A DNA stretch of 64,000 nucleotides from Amaurobius ferox (lineage: Eukaryota; Arthropoda; Arachnida; Araneae; Amaurobiidae). This document shows positions 1 through 12,690 of the stretch, piece by piece (the first letter of the stretch is position 1; each line of letters begins with the position of its first letter). Position numbers and translations under genes: made by a program. The stretch lies in NCBI GenBank assembly GCA_951213105.1, contig OX578147.1, positions 123,783,642 to 123,847,641 of the forward strand, read 5' to 3'. A model generated the notes under the pieces. That model saw only the letters and a list, made by a program, of their open reading frames with translations, was not told where the DNA came from and searched no databases.

Positions 1-262
1 TGTGCCGCAAACCGCATCGTTTGCACTAGCATAGAGTTTGAGTTATTACAGAAATAAAGTTTTTGACCGCGTTTCGCGTTAGCCCCTTCCCCTCCTCCCC
101 ACCACCACCGAAAATCAAAATTTTGCTGATGCCATTCTTTAGGCAGCAAACCGCATCGTTTGTAATAGCATAGACTTTGAATTATTAAGAAATAATGTGA
201 GGCTTGCGTTTTGTCATCCACACCACCACTGAAAATCAAATATTCGTTGATGCTATTCGTTT
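1..262. repeat. Tandem repeat, about 139-bp period
   Basis: Two successive copies begin with gcaaaccgcatcgtttg at about 7 and 146. Each continues through an AG-rich part and a block of CACCACCAC followed by GAAAATCAAA. The first copy is cut by the window edge or nearly so, and the second is shorter, so the array may extend to the left. No coding potential is seen. Confidence 0.6.
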
Positions 263-536
263 ATGCAACATGTGCCAGGTTGAACCCTAAATCTCGAGCT
301 TTATTCGGGAGTATAATAATGGTTAGCTTCTTAAAAAAAAAACTATTGCAAAAGAAATGACCACAATAAAAGAAATGCCGCTGGCTAAAGGCACCGTACC
401 TAAAACAAAACATGTGAAAAAAAAATGAAGAAACATTTCTTCTGCTGTAATTTAACTATAAAGAAATTGCAAACTTAAATGAAGAATTTTCGCTTTTACG
501 CCTTTAAATGTAATTTTCATCATTTTAACCAGAGAT

Positions 537-771
537 TGCCTAGGCAGTGTTTCTTGCACGCATGTCTCCAGGGAGGGTGTAAGCCCCCCCCCGCAACCGA
601 GTATTCGCCTCCTCCCCAAAGGAGTTTCATGTTAACCGAGTTTCTATTATGTATCACAGCATTTTGATATATTTATATATAGTAAATAGAAAACTTGCCC
701 TCCTTAAAAATGTTTTAGCCCCCCCCCCCCCCCCCCGACCAAAAAGTCCTGAAAGAAACACTGTGCCTAGG
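537..771. mobile_element. hAT-type MITE, 219 bp, with 8-bp target duplication
   Basis: The element spans 545-763. It begins CAGTGTTTCTTGCA and ends GAAAGAAACACTG, so the termini are inverted repeats starting CAGTGTTTC. It is flanked by a perfect 8-bp duplication, tgcctagg, at 537-544 and 764-771. An 8-bp duplication with CAG-type ends is typical of hAT transposons. The interior contains an 18-base C run (719-736) and no gene. A related copy lies at 29032-29207 and a fragment at about 21632. Confidence 0.8.
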
Positions 772-2780
772 TGCAATACATAAGCTGCAAATGTCGGCAG
801 CTACAAAAGCCCAGCAGGCAGCTCAGAATCCCAAAAAAATCTTGTGAACGAAACGAAATGATAAAATTTAAATATTTGAATTAACATTTGTTATTTCATT
901 AATTTTAGTTTATGAGAAAACAGTTTTCTTTATCCTGTAGATGGACATTATTTCTGCTCGGTTATAAAGCTTCTTTATTCAAGACCTTTAATTGCATGAT
1001 CCATTGTTTGCATAAGATAATCAATGGGTATTTTTCTTCTCCACATTTATCATCCCTACTTTGATATTTTTTTATTTAATATATCGCGAATTTCGCCATC
1101 ACTCAATTTATTTACGATTGGTGCATCATCATCACAGTGCAGAACTTCCGTTTTATCGGCTTTGTCGAGATTTAATGAAGCGCCAGAAGAATTAAATGTA
1201 GCACCGAGATTTAATAAAGTGCGAGGATTAGCACTTTTGCTGATAAATTTAAAGGTGTAAATGCGTTTAAACCGTTTTCGCTATTAACGAACGAAAAGCG
1301 AAAAATAAGAATTTAAAAGTTTTATTTATTTTCTAGCATCTATATAATGTTATGTTTAATATAAGGCTGATGACTCTGAAAAAAGTAAAAACTTTATTAG
1401 TAATAGTCATATATGTAAAAAATATTGCCGTAGGTAAAATAAATGTCTTTCCTAAAAAAGAAAATTATCTCATACGATGAATCATTACTAGGCTGCAGCA
1501 ACACCGACTGGGTCGTGGTGGGGCAGGGAAAGAGAAGAAAGGAATTTGCTTAGTTCCTAATCGTAAACACAGCTGACCTCTTTGAGAGGTCTGTAAGTTA
1601 ATGACCTTGGTGCTCGGTTCTGTGCGATACGATATTATTTAGTTATTTATTTGCTATTTATAGTATGTAAATATAGCTTTCTAAATAAAAAAGGCAAAAT
1701 ATACTGTCGATTTTAAGCTGACACGTTCGACTAAAACGAAAAAATCGTCAGATATTGGGAGGGAGAGGAGATTCTGAAGACAAAACAGAAATCATTGAAG
1801 AATGGGATTCGTACTACGAAGTGAACAAAATAAATTTCTGTGAGCGTTAATATGAATTCTCGGGATTTTTAGATTTAATTGAACAATCTGTGATAAAATG
1901 TTACGATAACGTTTTAAACTGCTTAATATTAAAAATTACATTGTTTCAGAAAAATGCCTTTTTCAATAATGAGAAAAGGAAATTTTAATAATAAAAATTC
2001 AGTATTTAAATAACGATGTATATTTTACGCGAAATAATTCATCGGGAGTTGTGACTTGAATAGGGGGGGGGGGGGGGATTAACGCCAACAACGTAATTCA
2101 CGCTTCAACCACGAGCCGATCTACGGCCATCCATCTAAACTTTCGTTTCATTTCGGGGTTCAGAAAGTCGACAGGAAAATACGGTATTTGTTTATACAAT
2201 ATAATTCCATATAAATAATCTTACCCTGGGTATTTTAAATCCGCGACTTCGTCAGTCCGGGGGGAGAGAAAAAAACGAAAATTTGGAAAACGTCCGGATT
2301 TTCGAAATTGTACTGTACTATTTTTTTATAGCTTCTTTTTCAAGTTATTTTATGTTTGTTGTTTAAAAGTATAGAAAGAAATTCCGACTTTTACGAATTT
2401 TCTGTAGTTGTACCGATTTTTACTTCAGATAGATAGATCGTTAGAGATAGTCGTAAAGTACCCTTTTGTATCTATTTAAATTTCCATCTTTTAATTATTC
2501 CATATTAGAGCAACAAAACTCTTATTTTAATAGTGCGGGTTAAAAAATAAATAAATATTTTATCAAAATAAATAATTTTCACATAAATTTTCGCTGCAAT
2601 TTGCCGGAACATGTATCTATTTATGTTGAACAAGTCAAAATACAGGATGATAAGAAGGAAATGAAAAGTTGTGTTTAGAATTACGCGTTACACTAGCATT
2701 GCATGGATCTTCACTGGCTTTGATGAAATACTGGAAAATTTATTTCCCTTATATTATTTAATTGCGGCTTTTTGTGACCA
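772..2780. other. AT-rich sequence without recognisable gene
   Basis: No ORF with family features and no tRNA or rRNA were found. Short ORFs here are chance open frames of at most about 80 codons. A run of 15 G occurs at 2063-2077. The stretch may hold decayed repeats that I cannot classify. Confidence 0.4.
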
Positions 2781-3300
2781 GCCCTATAGTTCTTTGCAAT
2801 AGATGTCGATCGCTCACCACCGCTACGCATCTAAGTCACGGCTAACGGTGCAATTTAGGAAGTAGCTGCCGATGATCGCGGTGCAGTTTTAGATCGCGTA
2901 TCTCTGCTACGCATGCAAGTCACCGCGGGCTCTCGGCAAATGTTAAGAATACTTCAGAAGGGCATGTAATCCGCGTAAGCTATGTACAATAACGATGACG
3001 CAATAACGATGCGCGAGCATATGCAATTCTCATCGCATTACAAAATGAAACTTCTTTTATTAGCGGATGCTGGCATGCAATAGCGCTATCCACGCTGAGC
3101 GGGCACATACAATCTGCGTAGCATTGAAATAGCTGTCAATCGCGCGTGCGTTCAAGGCCGCGCGTGTTTCGTGCACCATTTGTGCGGGAGCGTGGCACCC
3201 GTGTAGCGAATTCACAATATAAATTGCATTTTATTCGCGTATTCGCCTTTAACGCGCTACGCGGGTGCATCAATAACCAAACTCAGTTCAATAAAGATTT
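2780..3300. other. CpG-rich patch in AT-rich DNA
   Basis: This roughly 500-bp stretch is much richer in G+C and in CG dinucleotides than its surroundings, with many gcg, cgc and tgcg words and internal repeats such as caataacgatg around 2990-3010. A shorter stretch with partly similar wording (ctgagcgggc followed by cacat) occurs at about 44450-44600, which suggests a dispersed repeat rather than a gene promoter. No supported ORF starts here. Confidence 0.4.
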
Positions 3301-3649
3301 ACTCGGACTCACAACTGACAATGCTTTGCACAATAAATAAAATAGTATTAATAAATACTTTTATATGTCTTAAGTTAAGCATTACTTATATTTGCATAGA
3401 AAAGTAAATTATATAATAATTATAGGGAAAATTTAGTATTTATTCGAACTTAAAACTTTCCCCACCTTATAAAATAACATTAAAATCTGTTTTTTCTTAT
3501 AAGGTTAGCAAGTATAGATCGAAAATAAATTTTGATCATTCATAAATTTATTAAATATTTTTTATTTTACTTTTTTTGGAAACTGAAGCTATGAATTATT
3601 ATTTCAAATTGTGGTTAAGCTAGAACCTAAAAAATTTATTATATTTGAA

Positions 3650-5970
3650 AACTTGAAACTTCATCGAAAAAAAAATGAATATTCAAATGACGTCATTGAA
3701 ATACATATCGCCTGGCTCTGTATGTAAAAGCAGTAAATATTTCATTCACACATTTTTATTCCATTCCTTTCATTCATCACAATACTACAATACTTTATTT
3801 TACTTCAAAACTTAAAAACATGGAGGAAAAGTAATTTGAGTCTATGCCTAAAACTTACTCGAAAAAGTCTGCTATAAAATCGACTGCTTCTCGATGCAAA
3901 ATCAATGAACGTTTCATTCATATTAGCTATTTTGCAAACTCCAGAGATAAATAATTTTGCGTTAAAGAATTTCACCAATTCTTATACATCAGCAATTCTT
4001 ATACTCATCTTACAGCTTGATGTGTTGACGTTCTTCATAAGTGAAAATTAGGTTTCGTTGTAGAAATAATCAAAGTTGGATGATCATTTAAACTCAAATA
4101 TATCGTAATTGCGTTGTTTCAGAATATAAATGCACAGAAATTAAGCAAAAATAAAGCGATTTAAGGACGGCTACAACACTAAATATAAATTAAAAAGAAC
4201 TTTAAAAATCACGATTTTGACACAAGATGGATGCCATATTTTATTTTGAAGAGGGTCACGTGATCTTTTCATGTAATATAGGTATAATTATTATTTTTAT
4301 TTTTATTTTAAAAATTACCGAATATATTTTGCTGACATTTTTAACACTTTACAACAAAGTTGAAAAGTGTTTATGACTTTGCTCATTCTGTCTGTCTGTC
4401 TGTCTGTCCGTTAGCACGATAACTGCCGTAAAAATGACTTAATCAAAATGAAATTTTAGTATGTTGTTCGGACGGTCTGTAGGACCTATGGGAATATAAA
4501 TGAATAATACCACCAAATTAGTTTTGGATTGAACCCGGGTTGAAAAAATGAAATACATTGAGCCCTATGGGACCTAATTTTTCAAAATTTTTTAAGCGGA
4601 TTTAAAATTCACAAATTGCTTCGAAAATTTTAGGTAATATTCAAATTGTTCCATAAAATATATAAAAAAAAATTCAGCTAAATATATTCAGTAGTTTTTT
4701 AAATAAAAATTAAAATAATAATTACACCTCTTATATGAAACGATCACGTGACCATGATATGAAACGATCACATGACCCACTTCAAAATGATATATGGCAT
4801 CCATCTTGTTTCAAAATCTTGATTTTTTTAAAGTTCTTTTTAATTCATATTGAGTGTTGTGTCCGTCCTAAAACTACTTTATTTTTGCTTAAATTCTGTG
4901 CATCTACATACTGAAACAACGCAATGACAATATATTTGAGTTTAAATGCGCATCCAAATTTGATTATTTCTACAACTAAGCCTATTTTTCACCTATGTAA
5001 AATGTAAACAGCAAAATATGTAGAATGAGTTGTATTAGAATTACTGTATTTCTTTAACACAAAATAATTTAGTCCATGCAGTCTGCATGGCTGATATGAA
5101 TGAAATATTAATTGATTTTATAAAGATAAGGACGATTGTTTTCGATGAAGTTTCAAGCATAAGAGTTTAATTACTTGTAGCTCCATGGTCTTAATTTTTA
5201 AATAAAATAAATTATTATAGTAATGTGATGAATGAAATGAATGGGAGAAAGTTATGAATGAAATTCTGTTTTTATAGAGAGAGCCGGGCGTGTTATTTTT
5301 TCTATGACGTCATTTGAATTAATTTCAGTTGTTTTCGATGAAGTTTTCAAATATAATAAATTATCGTAGTATTATGATAATTTTAAAAATATTACCGTGG
5401 AATGTATCGCATTTTAGAGATATTTAAACCAGGCAATTTATATTTGAATGCCGTCATTTGAATGAAGTTCATTTTTTTCAATGGAGGTTTAAGTTTTCAA
5501 ATATAATAAATTAATGTAGTATTCTGATAAGTTTTAGAATATTACCGAGGAATGTATTGCATTTTCGACTTTTTTAAATAAAATTGCATTGAAGTTGGAA
5601 AGTGTTTCATAATCAATGCTTTAAGCATGATTGGTCTTTCCTGTTTTCATATTTTTATGGGATAATTGAATATTTCGTAAAACTTTCTAAGCAATTTGTG
5701 AATTTTAACTTCGCTTCAAAAATGTTTAAAAATTAGGTGGCATAGGGTTCAATGTATTTTATTTTTTCAACTCGGGTTCAATCCAAAACTAATTGGGTGA
5801 TATTATTCATTTATATTCCTATATGTCCCACAGACCGTCTGAACAACAAACTAAAATTTCATTTTGATACAGTCAATCTTATGGCAGTTATCGTGCGAAT
5901 GGACAGACAGACAGGATGAATAAAGCTATAAATACTTGTTAAACTATGTTGTAAAGTGTTAAAAATAAAA
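3650..5970. repeat. Self-nested pair of TCTG-family repeats in opposite orientation
   Basis: A forward copy occupies about 4335-5645. It begins near tttttaacactttacaacaa, has the tctgtctgtctgtctgtc run at 4387-4410, and ends near the word aagtgtttcataatcaatgc. It splits a reverse-oriented copy of the same family: 3650-4334 is the reverse complement of its middle and 3' part, and 5646-5970 of its 5' part, including gacagacagacagg at about 5902-5915. The simplest reading is that one family member inserted into another. Further copies are at 8021-8275, 37595-38550 and 42925-43910. No protein is encoded, and the transposon class is unknown. Confidence 0.65.
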
Positions 5971-7345
5971 ATAAAAGGCGGAGTAGAGCCAAAAACATTT
6001 ATAATATACATTCTTTCAACCTTAAAATTATAACAATATATATTCACAGGGATAAATGTAGTTTTAAAACAAATATTATTTTAAGGGGTGTCATAGGACA
6101 AAATGTTCCAATTGCAAAACTCCACGTTTATTCTGTTAGAGATTTACATTTGGTAACACAGATGGATCATATAATAAAATCCAAATGGATAATTGACACT
6201 TTTAAATATTTGTTATTTTAGGGGGATGTTACAAATAATAATGGTCTGGATAGTGAACCTGGTTTTTTTTTAATTTGGGACTTTGAATTGTGTGCAGAGG
6301 TGGATGATAAGCCAATTACTTAATATTTAAAAAAATGACTGAAAATACTTCGCGAGTACACGTATTTTACAACAACAATTTTTTTTCTTGCATCGAGTAA
6401 ATGAATTTTCACACGATTCTAAATTTTTATGTTAATATGGAGGGATAGCTTTGCTTTCTAACCACAACAGTTAATCCTTCCGTTTATGAATTATTTTTAT
6501 CAGTTTTTAAACGGGTATATAAAAGTTGCGTTTTATTAATCCGAACGCCATCGGGAAAGTCTCCCTTCTTCACGATGCCACAACTTAAGGATTGCCAGTT
6601 GCTATGGAAAACAATGAATTATTTATATAATCGTCATTAAACTATATTGTACAATTGGAATGACGGTGTATGGAAGAAACGGGACGCGAGAATGATTTTT
6701 TCAAAACAGGCGCTTCAGAAATTGAGTGATATTACCTGTATTATTTACGTAGTAATAGGAATTAATACATTTAGGATCCGGGTGACTCTGGGCTACTCAT
6801 TTTAGTATGATTATAGAAAATAAATTATTTTTAATTTCTTTTACTATATCAATTTTTATGCATATAATTAAAAATTGTCATTCTTTCTATCAAAATATAT
6901 AAGTCAGAATAAATGTGAATGATGCTGTAAAAATATCTAAAATTAATCGCACAATTTAAAAAATTTAAATTGCATAAAAAGTAACTCCAACTTCTAAAGA
7001 AGTAAGGGAGGGAATAAGGAAATATGTCTTTAAAATATATAAAATATACTAAAACCAGACATCGAAAAATTGAGATCATATTTTCAGTAATACGACTGAA
7101 TTAATGTCTCAGTGTTTCATTTTATTAAGGCTCCTCAGCAGCGAATAGCAGATGAATTTGCTAGATAACATTGTCTGTATCAACTGTATAAATCAGACAA
7201 ACCACGTTAATGATAATATTGTGTAGAATATATATTTCCATGTTACCGTAGTTACAATTCCTTATAGCTGAACTTTAGAACTAGGAGATCCGATCCAGTG
7301 GTGCTGTTTGTCCAGTGGTGCTGTCCAGTGGGCTGGCGAAACGCA
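5971..7345. other. AT-rich sequence without recognisable gene
   Basis: The ORFs seen are short, hydrophobic by AT bias and without family motifs. No RNA gene or complete transposon was recognised. Confidence 0.4.
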
Positions 7346-7546
7346 CCCGGGGGAGGCATCCATAGGTACCGTACCTTCCTTCCCCTACCACCAATGAAGA
7401 ATTCTCAAAAGGACTTACGGACCCACATGTTTAACGTGATCGTACTCTACGTGAACACGGCGACAGTTTTGGCAGCGGCGGGAATGTAACCCGGGCCGTC
7501 TGAGTGCAATTCCTGCGCGCTAACCACTGGGCTGTCGAACCCCCTG
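7346..7546 (-). mobile_element. tRNA-derived SINE, family A, partial copy
   Basis: Read on the minus strand, the copy runs from a decayed tRNA-like head near 7546 through the conserved body (acatgtttaacgtgatcgta at about 7424) to the gggggaggcatcc segment near 7350. The 3' tail is missing. The B-box region at about 7489-7500 is altered (gtaacccgggc in place of gaacccgggc on the + strand). The short + ORF at 7298-7489 is only the SINE read through and is not a gene. Confidence 0.75.
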
Positions 7547-8020
7547 TTAGTGCTCATTGTCTTCCTACGACAAAATGAACCTGTTGTATGCATTCGATAT
7601 ATCAGCCGCAGAATATATCTGAAAAAGGATGGCAGCTCTACAGGAAACGATGACAGTATTCTCTAATTATATCCCTAAGGGATCGGTTGCTTTCGCCGTA
7701 AATCAAAATTTTCTCACAGCGTTCGACATTACTGAACAACGCCATCGTTCAATCTCTAGTTAGGTAGCAGAGATACTTGGATGCTTAAATATAAATTGCG
7801 AAGCGATATAATGGTGCTGAAATATAGCTTTGCTGAAATATCCTTTTTCAAATAAATTTGAATAAAAGGTAAAAGTTTTAGTAACTATTTGTAACCGAAG
7901 TTGATTTGTGGATGTTCCCCTATTTCCCAATGAAAACTATGTCAAATTAATAACCATGTCAAATTGGAACGTATACAGCCAATTTTTGTTTTCATTTTTA
8001 CTAACTAAGGTATGGGTAGC
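7547..8020. other. Unclassified intergenic sequence
   Basis: No gene, RNA or complete repeat was recognised here. Confidence 0.35.
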
Positions 8021-8275
8021 ATTTTTAACATTTTACAACATAGTTGAAGAGTGTTTATGACTTTGTTCATTCTGTCTGTCTGGCCGTCCGTTTAATGGAT
8101 GCAGAATGCAAACAAGTGATTGTAAGATGAGTTGTATAAGGATTGCTGAATTTTTTTCACTCAAAATTATTTAACTCTGGAGTCTGGAATAAAAGTGTAT
8201 GAATGAAATATTCACTACTTTTACATAGAGAGCCAGACGATTTATATTTCGATTCATTTGAATAAAGTTAATTTT
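8021..8275 (+). repeat. TCTG-family repeat, internally deleted copy
   Basis: The start (catttttaacattttacaac) and the tctgtctgtctg word match the family at 4335, 37595 and 42925. The sequence then jumps straight to the later segment (gattgtaagatgagttgtat), so about 0.5 kb of the middle is missing relative to the 37.6 kb and 42.9 kb copies. Confidence 0.6.
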
Positions 8276-9095
8276 TTCCCCTCCTTTAAAATGTGACAGT
8301 GGCTTGATATTTGATATATGGATAAATCATCTAATGAAAAACCTTTTGAGGAATATAGTTTTTTAAAAGTGTTCATTTAAGGGGATTTGTACTCCACACA
8401 AAAACGTTCAAAAGATGAAATGATAGAAAAAACATGCTTTGCGATAGGATAGAAACTTCAAATTTGGAGTATCGAGTATGGGTAACTAGTTCAAAAGAAA
8501 GGAAGTGTGCAATGAAAGGAAGTGTGCATTTCCATCACTTCTATTTGAACACAAGGCCCTGCGCCTCTCTTCCCAACTTATATTTCTCTAACAATGCAAG
8601 GTGCCAGCTTGAACCCTGGTCTTTTCATTTCTGAAGATTTGAAGAAGGGCACGACTTAGGTCATCGTCTCTTCCTCCTCCAAGCATCACCTAGATGTAAA
8701 TTCTATTATGAAACTCCTTTCTCTCATTTTCTCTTTGCTAGAAGTTTAAAGGGGAGATTTTATCCTCTCCTGAGCATTTCTCTAACCCCGTCCTTGAGAT
8801 CGAGAAATCTCTGGTAGAAAAATGTTTTAAAAAAGTTCAAATGTGTGCAATTGTTTACACACAAAATCAAAATTTGTTAATCTATTTAAATACGCTCCGA
8901 ATATCATCACCGTTATTCATACTTGAGAACAAACATATTTCAACTTTCTCTGCAAACATAGTTCGTATATGGAAAGAGAAACAAGCATTGTAGGGGGTGG
9001 AGTCGAAAATTATCATAAACAAATGCGAAACAAGCATTTTATCTATGTTGTCTGTGTATTTGTTTGTCTATCTATGAGTCTAGGCAAGTGAGCAA
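8276..9095. other. Unclassified intergenic sequence
   Basis: No supported gene. The ORF at 8434-8634 has no recognisable motif. Confidence 0.35.
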
Positions 9096-9510
9096 GCGAT
9101 TTTCAACCAGGGTTCCGTCAAGACCTGGGGCTTCGCGAGAGTTTGCAAATAAGCTCGCAAAAAAGGGGAGCATTCTTTTTGTAATTAAGTATAATTAAAA
9201 TAATGAAGCTGTTAATGTGATTTATTAATGAAACAATGAAAATTTTTTAAAGTTTAACTTGGTTAGATGGCACGTGACAGTTAAAATTTAAATAGTCATA
9301 GTTTCACTTAGGAAGAGACATTTTGTTGAAAAGGCAAATTTTTGTACCCGCATGAAATTCAGTTAGCAGTAATGAACATTGCTGATATTCTCAAGACTGC
9401 TACATAGAAATTAAAAAAAAGAAAATGCCAAACGTGTTAAAATGTATTTTTACTTTCTCATATGTAATTTTCAATTATTAATTTAAGTATTTTTAATTTC
9501 TCATATGTAA
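9096..9510 (+). repeat. Dispersed repeat, also at 30672-31060
   Basis: The left part reads gattttcaaccagggttcc, similar to the ends of hAT elements that start CAG followed by a ggttctcaacc word. Later words agt-ttaacttggtta and aaaatgccaaac recur in the same order at 30672-31060. No intact right terminus was found. A similar end in the other orientation (gttgggaatcgctg) occurs at about 62745. Confidence 0.5.
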
Positions 9511-9924
9511 TTTTCAATTTTTCTCATTTGTATTGTTTTCACGAAAATTTTCAATTTCGAGATTTTGATATATGTTTTAGGACCTCCTGGGCATGTTGCG
9601 ACTATCTTTTAAGTGATGTCCATCCCTCTGTCTGTGGTCTATTTTATAGGTACACTATAGCTGCCACAAACATTAAGGGATTTTCACGATATTATATTCG
9701 GCTTTGTTATCGACACACACATATATATATATGTTGCTGTTGTTACTTATAATCTCCTATTTCGGTCTAACCGCAAACAGGACCAGTGATGCCAGAAGAA
9801 GGACTGACAAAGAATGATATAATACTATATAATACAATTTATACAATATAATACAATTTATATAATATAATTTATACAAGATCACAAAGTTTATTAACAC
9901 AAACAAGCATCACTGACGAAGGTC

Positions 9925-10031
9925 AAGGGGGGGGTGCAGCTCGGGGCCGGCGGGATTAGTTCTGCTCCTTATCGGGCCTATGCCTGCGGCGCTGCTGTAG
10001 CTCGTGACGTCATAAAGTACATCCCACAATT
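9925..10031 (+). repeat. GC-rich repeat segment, inverted relative to 12485-12566
   Basis: The segment gtgcagctcggggccggcgg, followed by ttatcgggcct and ending cgtgacgtca plus acatcccac, is matched in reverse complement at 12485-12566. The GC content is far above that of the flanks. Both copies contain TGACGTCA, a CRE-type sequence. The two copies are about 2.5 kb apart and could be ends of one element or two independent insertions. Confidence 0.6.
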
Positions 10032-10757
10032 TGCAACTTACAGCATGTGTTTGAAAGTATGATCGTGTAAATATTGACAAAGATACAGATGTATCCTAAT
10101 AAGATTAGCTATATCGTTAATATTTTTATTATCTAGGTAATAATAATAATGCATGGTGTTGTTAATTTCTAATATTTAAGGGAAAATGTAATCAATTTGT
10201 CCACTTTTTTTAAGATACTTAAAGTGATGCACATGCAGTATAGGTCTAACGAACGTATCACCGAAAGGGTTCTTTTAAGTGTATTTTTAAAATCTAGAAC
10301 ATGATTAGAGAAGTGATCTAGAACTAGATTCATGGATGTCAAGATTTTAGGTAGTGTAATTTTTTCAAATCCAACGTCAAATTCGTCCGTTGAACGAGTA
10401 TTTTTGCTACGTAAGAAGCTGATGGAAATCGCTGAACAATGAATGTAAATTCAGAGAAACAATTTCAGAATACAAAAGCTGTAAATTTGGAAATACAAAA
10501 TGAAGTAGAAAATGAAAATTTTATCATTTTTAACTTTTCAAAGGTATAAATAAACATAATGCAAATACATGTTTTTTAATTTATGCATTAGCATAATGAA
10601 ATTTTTCTTAGTAAGGTTTGTTGTTGTCAATATAAACAATTGTTCGATTTATATATGTAAAGTGTAGAGTTAGACATTTTTGCGGATTGTTGTTGCACCC
10701 CTCTAAAATTTTTGGTACCCCCTCAAAAAATTCATGGATTATACACCCTCAAATATT

Positions 10758-11009
10758 TTGGTGTAAGTAATTAAAAAAGTAAATGTGCAGAAAATTTCAT
10801 GTACATGTTTTGATTTTTTATTAGTGAGTCAAAAAGGAATCATTGACCTGCAATTTGTAAATGGTCTATAGGCAATTGTCATATTGGTGTAAGTAATTAC
10901 AAAAAGTAAATGTGCAGAAAATTTCATGTACGTGTTTTGATTTTTTATTAGTGAGTCAAAAAGGAATCATTGACCTGCAATTTGTAAATGGTCTATGGGC
11001 AATTGTCAT
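10758..11009. repeat. Tandem duplication, two 126-bp units
   Basis: The unit beginning ttggtgtaagtaatta at 10758 is repeated at 10884 with only a few differences (for example catgtacatg against catgtacgtg). The near-identity implies a recent duplication. No ORF is present. Confidence 0.85.
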
Positions 11010-12480
11010 ATTGTCGTAGCAAAAGGCAAGATTAAAATTGAGAATGTTATTGCTACAGTACTATCAATTAATGAATAATGCAACTTTATACTTTCAATCA
11101 TCTGACCTCCAAGGAGACTGGAAACCAATGGTTTTATTTATTTTATGCACATGTGTATTAAATATAAAAATATGAAATACACAAATCATTGGGGTTTTTT
11201 TTTATTTTTTATTACAAATAAAAAATCTGAATTTCATAATTTTTTTTTTGGAAAAACTGAAATTCATATTGGCTCCGAAAACTTTTCGTGGATTATTTAG
11301 CTTATTGTTTCATTAAAATGCAGATGACAATACTCAGCAACCTTAAAGTGTTAAAAGTAGAATTTTCAAAACTTCACATCACAGGTGAAAATCGTCTGTC
11401 AATAAGTAACGTCTAAAATTATTTTCGTTGAAAAAAAAAAACAGGCAAGATTTAAGCTATTAAAATAAGTTTGGTAAAATAGTTTGTCATTGTAATACAG
11501 TATTATATTTGATATTTAATCGATTTATTCAAATTTATTAAATTATTTCTGTTGTAAAAAAGCGTATAACCCGAAAGCGATTTTTTAGTTTTTTTTAAAA
11601 TTATTACTATTTGAGACTACTGTCTTTTCCTGTCATTCACGCTAATCTCTACATTTCATTTAACCAAAACAGGGATTTCAATTTAATCTGAAAGTGCACA
11701 ATAACAAAAAATAAATATTTTTATATCACAACCCTGCTGTCAATTACAAATATAACTTCCGGAATAGTCGTTCATAATGAGCGTGATCACTTATTGACGG
11801 TTAAAATATAAATCTAATGTATGTATATTATTATTGAGTATGTATGCATATTATTATTACGTATGCATATTATTATTTTAAGTATATATATATTATTAAG
11901 TATGTATGTATATTACTATTAAGTATGTATTATTATTAATTATATATATATATTATTAAGCATGTATGTATATTACTATTAAATAAGTATTAATATTATA
12001 TTAATTAATAGTATTAAATAATTATTAATAGTATATTAATTATTAAGTATTATTACTATTAAGTATGTATGTATATTAGGATATATGTTATGTAAATCTG
12101 ACAGTTAAAACTTTTGGAAGACCTTATTACAAAAATGTTTTAGGAGAACTATGTAATTAGAAATTTAATTAACTCTGCCCAAAAGCATTATTATATATAT
12201 ATAAGAGGTCATAATGTGTTTCTGTGCATTAGGTTATTTAAGAACAAAAACCAGATTTCTCAAGTAAATGAATTTCATGAAAAAATAAAATTCAAAAGGT
12301 TAAAACCTGGCATTGAATCTTTTAGAATAAAGGAAAAAAAACCTCTAACTACGGAAATATTCAGTATTTTTTTACTTTGCAATCTTATTTATATTCCTTC
12401 TCTATATATATAATTTGTTTTCGTTATATTTATTCAATTAAATCATTTTTACTTAAGAATTGGAGCAAAGTGTAAACGTA
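11010..12480. other. AT-rich stretch with ATT/TATG low-complexity array
   Basis: Between 11820 and 12080 the sequence is an irregular array of tatgtatatta and attattaag words, a low-complexity tandem region. The rest is AT-rich without a recognisable gene. Confidence 0.5.
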
Positions 12481-12484
12481 GTGG

Positions 12485-12690
12485 ATGGGATGTAAGTTGT
12501 GACGTCACGAAACCTGCATCTAGGCCCGATAAGAAGAATTCCCGCCGGCCCCGTGCAGCTTCACATTTGGCGAGGACCCAGAAGGCGGAAGATTGACTTC
12601 ATCCTCATGAAAACACCCATGCCTTACCCGTGATTCGAACCCAAGCCCACCAGACAGCAGTCGGAGACGCTATCCACTTCAGGTCGAGGA
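12485..12690 (-). mobile_element. tRNA-derived SINE-like element, second family
   Basis: Read on the minus strand, a tRNA-like head lies at about 12690-12629 and contains ggttcgaatcac (plus-strand 12630-12641), a good match to the pol III B box GGTTCGANTCC. It runs into a body ending in the GC-rich segment shared with 9925-10031. The head sequence differs from family A, so this is a separate lineage. An LTR fragment was considered for the GC-rich part, but the pol III head favours a SINE. Confidence 0.5.
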
